In this document: one piece after another, positions 57,045-64,000 of the stretch | Numbering within the stretch: the first letter of the stretch is position 1 | Layout: each line of letters starts with the position of its first letter | Assembly (NCBI GenBank): GCA_963556145.1 | Contig: OY744466.1 | Location: forward strand, 744,001-808,000 | DNA from: Hygrocybe punicea | Lineage: Eukaryota; Basidiomycota; Agaricomycetes; Agaricales; Hygrophoraceae | DNA length: 64,000 bases | Direction: 5' to 3' | Notes under the pieces: model-generated | What the model was told of the DNA's origin: nothing | Database searches by the model: none | Seen by the model: the letters and a program-made list of their open reading frames with translations, nothing else | Position numbers and translations under genes: made by a program

Positions 57045-59850
57045 CTGAAGAAGAAATGACAAATATATGTCAAGATGAAAGTGATGCTCAGAAGGTTGTT
57101 ATTGCTAAAAACAATGGTGCATACATAGGATTGTCTAAAGTAAATAATTACATGTTCAGACCAGCTTTGTATGATAATGTATCACTATATGACTGGATAC
57201 GTCTTGCCACTGTGGAACTGAAAAAACGAGGCACAAAAAAAAGGACAAAAAGGATCAGACAAGAAGTAATGCAAGACCAGATTTTTGATGAGCACGATTG
57301 TGATGATTTGTCTGACACCTTGAGTGAACATACTCATGTTGATTATTCAAGTGATGACACCTCGTGTGACATTATTGACAATGATGTGCTCATGAAAATA
57401 GATGAAATTTCAAAATCTCGTGGAGAAAACAAGAATAATGATGAAATCACTGGGATACCTAATGAAACAGATGATGTTTACGAAGTTGAAGTTCATAAAT
57501 CAATGAAAAGTACAAAAGACTATGCTTTGCATCCCAATCATCCACAATATATTACCCACCATGCTAAAATGAAAAGGAATGATTTTTCTATAGTTCCCAA
57601 TTTTATTCCAAACAATCTACCAAGATCTGATCGTGGTGATCGAGAATATTATTGTTGTACAATGTTAACTTTTTTCAAGCCATGGAGAAGTGGAAGAGAA
57701 CTCAAACATAAATTACAATCATGGGACAATGCTTTCACAAACTATAAGTTTTCTGAAAGACAGCTTCAGATCATGAAATACTTTGGCTTGCGGTATGAGT
57801 GTCTAGATGCAAGAGATGACTTCTCTGCAAAACGTAACAAGAATAATACTAAGGATATCAAGTATTCATGGGCTAGTTCAAATCATCTTGATGAATTAGA
57901 TGATTTACACAATGCTGAAATAGCATGCAATGGAGATGACTTCAACAATACACTTGATGAAGACAATATTGACATAGAAATACATTTGACACTTGGTCAT
58001 AAAGGACAAAAGAGGAAAGATGAAATGCTAATCACTGAAAGAACTATGAAAAGGTCAGGATGGCTTGATGATTGTATTGATGGTGTCCCAGATATAGGAC
58101 CATTAATACCCATAGAACCATATGTAACACAATCAGGAAAATTATGGAGATCCGCAGTACTTGCCAAAAGAAAGGAAATCATTGATGAACGGAATAAAAA
58201 TTTGCCAACAAACACAGGGACCCTAGCTAAATTGTCAAATTTTCAATATGATGATGTCAAGATAGTGGATGCAGCATATATCAACCATATGTTTATTCCT
58301 GCAAACAGAGCTGATTGTCATCTTATTGATAGAACTATTGATGATTACAAGTTGAACACTGACCAAAAGAGAGCATTTCATATCATTGCCAATCACTCTA
58401 CCTTGATTAACAGTTCTGATAAGCTATGCATGTATCTTGGTGGGATGGCAGGCACAGGAAAATCACAAGTCATCAAAGCATTGACTACTTTCTTTGGTAA
58501 ACACAACCAGAATCATCGTTTTTTGGTTCTTGCACCAACTGGTAGTGCTGCTGCCCTTGTAAATGGATCTACATACCACTCCATTCTTGGAATTAATCAG
58601 GGAGGATCATCTTGTTCCCTTGCACAAGTCTGTGCTAATCTTGATGGTGTGGATTACATTTTCATTGATGAGGTGTCAATGTTATCTTGCAGAGATATGT
58701 ATAAAATCAGTGCTCAGTGTGCCAAAGCACATGGTGTTTATGATGAACCCTTTGGTGGCATTAATATGATATTTGCAGGAGATTTTGGCCAACTTCCACC
58801 AGCTATGAGTGGTGCTCCATTGTACTCTGGAACCGTTGGTGTCCAAATCAATTCCAGGCAAACTATACCAAATCAGGAAGCTGCTATAGGCAAAGCTCTT
58901 TGGCATCAGATTATAACAGTTGTTATATTACGTGAAAATATGAGACAAACCAATCAGTCAAAAGAAGATGTCCAACTGAGACAGGCATTGGAAAACATGA
59001 GATACAAAGCATGTACTGATGAAGATATTGCATTTCTTCATACTCGCATCGCAGGAAAAGGTCCAAATGATCCTAAATTAGCCCAAAAGAAATTCAGGAA
59101 TGTATCAGTTGTAACTGCATTAAATGCACAAAAAGATAAAATCAATGAACTTGGTGTTCAACATTTTGCTGCTGAGAATAACAGACCTCTCACATCATTC
59201 TATTCAATAGACAGATAGACTGACCCTACCAGTTTCAATAACAATAACAAAAGACAATCTCATCACAGGTCAATGATTTTGAATCTTGTTCAACACACAA
59301 AGATATTGGAACCTTCACTCCAAAAATTACTATGGAACCAACCACATGCATCATCCTCTGATCATATACCAGGAAGATTGGATTTATGTATAGGCATGCC
59401 AGTAATGCTGAGAAACAATGATGCAACAGAGTGCTGCATTACTAAGGGAGCAGAGGGCATGGTTGTGGGTTGGCAAAGTGCAATAGGTCCAGAACAACAA
59501 ACAGTACTGGACACTTTATTTGTCAGATTATTGGATCCTCCAAAAACAATACACATAGAAGGGCTGCCTGAAAATGTGGTGCTGATTACAAGACATGTCA
59601 CTTCCACCATGTGCTCATTACCCAATGATGATGTGATATCTTTGTCAAGAGAACAAGTGTTGGTACTACCTAATTTTGCAATGACTGATTATGCATGTCA
59701 AGGACGTACTCGTCCTAACAATGTAGTTGATCTCAGTAGTTGTAGAAATCACCAATCCTATTATACTTGCTTATCTAGAAGTGCAACCGCTGCAGGAACC
59801 ATCATTGTGCAAGGCTTTGATCCTAAAGTAATTACAGGCAGGAATTCAGA
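57044..59850 (+). pseudogene. Helitron Pif1-type helicase domain
   Basis: Continues the Rep frame. Walker A is GGMAGTGKSQV, Walker B with the Pif1-like FIDEVSML, then FAGDFGQLPPAMSGAPLYSG and a C-terminal helicase block (LPNFAMTDYACQGRTRPN; SYYTCLSRSATAAGT). One in-frame TAG at 59216..59218 falls between the Walker B half and the C-terminal half; the same frame continues afterwards to about 59850. Superfamily 1B helicases of this type unwind DNA during rolling-circle transposition. Confidence 0.85.
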
Positions 59851-61064
59851 GAATCAGAGTTGCTTGATGAGATTACCAAACTTAGGTATGAAGGGCTGCT
59901 ACCAAACAATGTCTATGGAGATCAACGCAATTCCCTCATTGATCGATTTAGCAAATGGAAAGGAAAGTCATATGTTCCAAAATACCTTCATTATGCTATT
60001 GCAAGGAAAGCCACAGACCAAGTCAATAGAAACAATGCTCTTATATCTCCATGGAAATTAATTAAACCTACAAACAAAATTCAAAAGAATGACACAAAAA
60101 ATCTTAACTTTGTTCCTGCAAAAGGGACTGTTCCAATGACTGTTGCTCATGTAAATCCCACAGTCACTATATTGAAAAATAAGAAAAGAAAATTAGAACA
60201 AGTTGCAAATTCAATGTCTATGGTAAGGAAAAGACAAAAATCAGACAATATTGAATCAAATGAACCAAAAGGTTTTGTATGGGATGCTCAAAATTGGAGC
60301 TGTGCTTATGATTCACTCTTTACAATATTACTGGCAATATGGAATGAAGATCCGTCTAGCTGGAAAAAAGATTCAAAAGCATCAATGAAATATTAAAGAT
60401 TCTGAGTTTAGGATTCAAACAATCAAAGAATAACACAACAGATTTAGAAACAGTTAGAAATACAATCAGACATTCATTACATAAAGATGAACCTGCAATA
60501 TTTCCTACTGGTCAAGTTGGCATTGCCATAAGTGATTTAGCTCATTATATAATGAAACCAGATGAATCAATGACTTCATCCTGTCTTAAATGCATGAATT
60601 GTGAAAACAGAATCCTTCTGGAAAATGATAGATGTGATGCTATTTTTCATTGTCCACATTCATTTTCTGGAACAATCTCAGCATATCTTGCTCAAGTCAT
60701 GGTTAACAGACAACGACAATGATGTCAATTGTGTTGGGGAGAAATCAACAAAGTTATTACATTTCATAAAATTCCACCTCTAATCATGTTTACAATTGAC
60801 TCCGTTGAGAATTTAATACCCAGTGAAATTATCAGTTTGTCAATTAATGAGATATCCACTGCTCATGTACAGAGAGGAATTGTTTATTTTGGAAAGGGAC
60901 ATTTTACCACTCACATATTCATTAGCAGTTGTGTGTGGTTTCATGATGGTATATCAACAGGATCAATTTGTATTAATGAGGGAGATATAGATGGTTTTTC
61001 AAATATTGATTTGCTGTCACAGAATGGTAACAATGCTGTTCTGATCATATATGCTCAATCCTAA
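59851..61064 (+). pseudogene. Helitron C-terminal cysteine-protease-like region
   Basis: The frame shifts near 59840 into EITKLRYEGLLPNNVYG and KWKGKSYVPKYLHYAIARK, a usual Helitron spacer. Then NWSCAYDSLFTILLAIWNE supplies a likely catalytic Cys and, 400 bp on in another frame, RGIVYFGKGHFTTHIFIS supplies the His, with VWFHDGI. That Cys/His order fits an OTU/papain-like peptidase carried by fungal Helitrons. Text between 60397 and 60729 is broken. Confidence 0.7.
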
Positions 61065-61160
61065 AATTTGTTGAGTCCCTATCACAGAATCATTTTGTAT
61101 ATGATGGGCGGTGATAATTGTGGTGATAATTGGATTTTTTGATGATGTATTAGTCAAACA

Positions 61161-62000
61161 CTTGTCAAACAGGCTGAACGGTGTTCGACAAGCGTTCAGC
61201 AAGTGTCCCAGCATTAATCTGCAGCATTGCCCTTGCACAAACACTTGTACAAACAACATAGTGGATGTATCTGTGATGTAGCTACGTGTAATATGTGCAT
61301 TAACATTATTAATAATACAAATAGTGAATGCTTGTTGAACAGGCCGAACAGTGTTTGACAAGTGTTTGGCAAGTGTTCCAGCATCAGTCTGTTGCATTGC
61401 CCTTGCAGCAACTATTGTATGAACAATATATCAGCTGTATCTGTGATGTATCAAAATTAAAGGTGCACATTGGAAGTATTAATAATGCAAATAGTGAATG
61501 CTTGTTGAACAGGCCGAACAGTGTTCGACAAGTGTTTGGCAAGTGTCCCAGCATTCTTCTGTAGCATTTCCCTTGCAGGAAAAATTGTATCAACAATGTA
61601 TCAGCTGTATCTGTGATGTAGCTACATGTATTATGTGCAGTAGACTTATTCATTCTTGCAGTGATCACTTGTTGAACAGCCTGAACAGTGTTCCACCCCA
61701 CGTTCAGCAGTTGTCCCATGCACAATATGGTATCCTGTCTTTATTCTGTGGCATTACCATTGTACAAACAATGTTATGGCCTCTACTATCAACACATCTC
61801 CTTGCAATTCACATCATACTTAATACATTCTCAATACTGGTTGAACAGGCTCCCCCGTGTTCAGCAAATCATTTGTCCAGCATCCTAGGCAAAGTCTGTA
61901 GCCTTGCAGCACACCAGACACCATCTGATCCATACATTCAATGTGTTCATTCCACACCTATCCTTATTTTGTGTACTGGAACCAATTCAGGCATCCAACA
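61161..62000. repeat. Tandem array with ~170-bp period
   Basis: Units start at 61161, 61331, 61501, 61668 and about 61839, each with CTTGTTGAACAGGCCGAACA-like text followed by GTGTTCGACAAGTG and CCCAGCAT; the last unit is degraded. It lies just downstream of the Helitron coding region and may be subterminal Helitron DNA. Confidence 0.82.
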
Positions 62001-62441
62001 CTCATCAAACTGTTTGACATGAAAATTGACTCACCAATTTCCAAGCTTTATGTAATCTGAAGCATTGCCAGTGCAGAACCTGAACCAGTCATCATGTTGA
62101 TTCTGGTACTCATCAAAACCAGCAATCTTAAGTTGTTACAATAGAAGTGCAGTTGGTATCATTATGCATGGCATTATTTCTACAGTATTCACAGGAGGTT
62201 TCAGACACTTAGAATTTCTAGAAATAATTACTACATTTCAACTTGAATGTGTAGGCTCTTCATGACACCATAATGACCACATAATTGAAATTCTGTCATC
62301 AATAAATTCAAAAATTGAAAGTGAATATATGATGAATTGGTGTTGTAAATCTCAACAGAGAGTGATAATGAACTGTTTTGTGTAGCATCAGAGTACAACC
62401 TCTGTACTATGTCAGCAAACCTGTGCAATTGGAACTAAGAA
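62001..62441. other. Gene-free AT-rich segment
   Basis: Nothing recognised apart from AT-rich text flanking the palindrome. Confidence 0.45.
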
Positions 62442-62897
62442 ATATATGTAGTGAAATGCAGGGGTTTACCCCCCATGTATAATGCATTTGATTTGGTATT
62501 TTTATTACATTATGAATTCTTGGAAAAGTGCTGATGTTTTTACATAATGAGGTGAATATAATACATACCAACAAGTTTGATTATCCAGGGGTACAAAAAT
62601 TCTCAATGTAATCATATCTAATTCTGCTTTCAAAGCCCAGGGGTATAAAATACCCCTCAAACTCAGACCATTTGGAGTTTGAGGGGTATTTTATACCCCT
62701 GGGCTTTGAAAGCAGAATTAGATATAATTACATTGAGAATTTTTGTACCCCTGGATAATCAAACTTGTTGGTATGTATTATATCCACCTTGCTATGTAAA
62801 AACATCAGCACTTTTCCAAGAATTCATAATGTAATAAAAATACCAAATCAAATGCATTATACATGGGGGGTAGACCCCTGCAGTTCACTAAATATAT
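62442..62897. mobile_element. 456-bp near-perfect palindrome (foldback element)
   Basis: Arms 62442..62664 and 62675..62897 are 223 bp each and almost perfect inverse copies around a 10-nt spacer. Arms contain ACCCCCCATGTATAATGC at the outside and GGGGTATAAAATACCCC near the centre, itself a palindrome. A foldback MITE is the simplest reading. No clear target duplication. Confidence 0.8.
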
Positions 62898-63328
62898 GTG
62901 AAGTATGTGAACATGGTGATATCAATAACGATGTAAACTAAAGTGGATGAGGTAAATTACTGAGTAACTATGACTAATGATAAAGCAGTGAAGTAGTTAT
63001 ATATATGCCAACATCAACAATGCAAACTTGATATGAAAGATGCTAATTTGGGATCTGATATTGGGTTATAACAAATTGGAAGGAACAGGATATAATCAAT
63101 TATGAAATGTATATCATTGTAGTATGGTTTCAGAATGGTATGTGAGTAGCATCAGTATGTAATGATACAGGAAATATCAATAACTTTGTCGATATTGATT
63201 ATCATGGGAGGGTAATAATGTTGTCTGATTTGCATGTACTTGTACTCTCATTACTAAAAAGGGACGAGTAACCTGCCATGCAAAGCAATGGCCCACACCC
63301 CACTAGTCCAATCTAATTGCCAAAATGA
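62898..63328. other. Gene-free segment
   Basis: AT-rich; possibly the decayed 5' part of the transposase fragment downstream. A block near 63180..63225 (AACTTTGTCGATATTGATTATCATGGGAGGGTAATAATG) resembles part of the Helitron text near 60990..61030, hinting at another Helitron scrap. Confidence 0.35.
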
Positions 63329-63610
63329 TTGAGGAAAGGTATGTCATTGATCCTGCTTCCTTGCAGGTACTCATTGGATTATAGGGGTATGCAGATTGAG
63401 TTTCTCTCCCCATACACACTGGATTTCAACCCGATTGAACTGGCATTCTCGGCAATCAAGTCCGACATCAGGTGGAAGGGCAACATAGTGCGTGCAGTGA
63501 TGGAAACATCTTACCAGCAGGCTGAGGTCTTTTGCCAACTGTGGGAATTGGTGCACACAGTGAGAGCAGAGGATGCAGAGGCTTTCTATCGTCACTGGGG
63601 ATATTTGTAG
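63314..63610 (+). pseudogene. Tc1/mariner-IS630-type DDE transposase, C-terminal fragment
   Basis: Frame containing MQIEFLSPYTLDFNPIELAFSAIKSDIR, matching the DDE_3 pattern (LPPYSPDFNPIExxFSxxK) that carries the third catalytic acid (the E of NPIE). An intron-like GTATGT...TTGCAG sits at about 63339..63366. The first two catalytic acids and the DNA-binding part are absent, so this is a 3' remnant. Confidence 0.7.
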
Positions 63611-64000
63611 CTACATCTGGCAAGACTGATGTATGAATATTTTGTTGTACTCTGTAATTGTGCAATCATCAATGTCTTTCTTTGACATCTGTTGAGGGAC
63701 TTCATTGCTTTGTAACCTTTGTGGAGGGGTTGAGTTAGTATTGCCTACTTTGAGTCAAGTAATGGTCTACGTTGACAGCACAGGATCATCAAAGGGCATC
63801 GCTGCCGTTCATAGAAAAGGAGTTGGCACCAAGGCCTACCAGCAATACAACAACCAGCTCATCAATGGGAGTTAGTATTGCCTGCTTTGAGTCAAGTAAT
63901 GGTCCACGATGATATCTTTGCTCTCTTCTATTGGCCTGGCTACTTTTCCACCTTGCATCATTTTATGTTTTGCCTGGTCTTCCTCTCTTCACTTGGCAGT
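63611..64000. other. Terminal segment with a 40-bp direct repeat
   Basis: GAGTTAGTATTGCCT... occurs at 63732..63771 and 63869..63908 with two mismatches. The text between (for example GTTGGCACCAAGGCCTACCAG) is not clearly coding in this window. Confidence 0.6.

Larger units (their letters stand above)
53097..61064 (+). mobile_element. Decayed autonomous-type Helitron (RepHel plus cysteine protease)
   Basis: Extent given by coding parts: Rep-type N-terminal domain (53097..54824), Pif1-type helicase (57044..about 59850), and a C-terminal protease-like region (about 59860..61064). Helitrons replicate by rolling circle. The element is dead: a 2.2-kb insertion at 54825..57043, an in-frame TAG at 59216..59218, a frameshift near 59840, and further frame breaks between 60397 and 60729. 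The true 5' TC and 3' CTRR ends were not identified. Confidence 0.85.

Noticed and set aside
61161..62000. CRISPR array
   Set aside because: Repeats are ~170 bp units without spacers, in a fungal nuclear context.
1..64000. tRNA and rRNA genes
   Set aside because: No cloverleaf with A and B boxes and no rRNA core sequence was recognised by eye; short ones could be missed.

Overview
The window reads as nuclear DNA of an agaricomycete (mushroom-forming) basidiomycete. Genes are cut by many short GT-AG introns (about 48-81 nt) and several exons are tiny (10 and 11 nt). The families are typical of that group: DUF6533 and DUF6534 seven-helix membrane proteins, an F-box protein, an HNH protein with a lysine-rich tail, an NB-ARC/NACHT-type ATPase fused to kinesin-light-chain TPRs, a Ctr transporter, a ferric-reductase-type protein, and a fungal Helitron with a cysteine-protease domain. 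I rebuilt exons by hand from splice consensus, reading-frame closure and family motifs. No search or alignment was run.

Layout. 1-8.7 kb: three minus-strand genes lie close together: Ctr copper transporter (6652 to 6009), FRE metalloreductase (5905 to 3309) and a long low-complexity protein that ends in a hydrolase-like GIHGWFPG motif as it leaves the window. A divergent single-pass membrane protein starts at 6905. 9.3-15.1 kb: transposon graveyard, with two non-autonomous hAT elements having perfect 8-bp target duplications and a decayed Ty1/copia element that one of them interrupts. 16.5-19.4 kb: broken NTPase/TPR gene. 19.7-20.2 kb: relic of a DUF6533 gene. 21.7-28.8 kb: F-box gene, HNH gene, P450 gene, and a small secreted ShK-domain peptide gene. 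30.8-31.7 kb: MITE with 8-bp duplication. 31.9-33.6 kb: complete 15-exon DUF6533 gene. 35.1-41.4 kb: one 2045-codon orphan gene. 41.7-44.9 kb: 3.2-kb long-TIR element with a nested MITE. 46.0-48.4 kb: DUF6533 relic, then an intact 10-exon DUF6533 gene. 49.0-52.1 kb: small alpha/beta-barrel-like protein and a DUF6534 gene. 53.1-61.1 kb: decayed Helitron split by a tandem insertion that carries its own ORF. 61.1-64 kb: 170-bp tandem repeats, a 456-bp near-perfect palindrome, and a Tc1/mariner-like transposase fragment.

Functional links. The clearest one is copper: a surface metalloreductase and a Ctr importer 103 bp apart in the same orientation. The P450 and the secreted peptide are divergent neighbours across 756 bp, which may or may not mean co-regulation. 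The best candidates for something undescribed are the processed ShK peptide, the terminal-repeat-free tandem element inside the Helitron, and the 3.2-kb long-TIR element.
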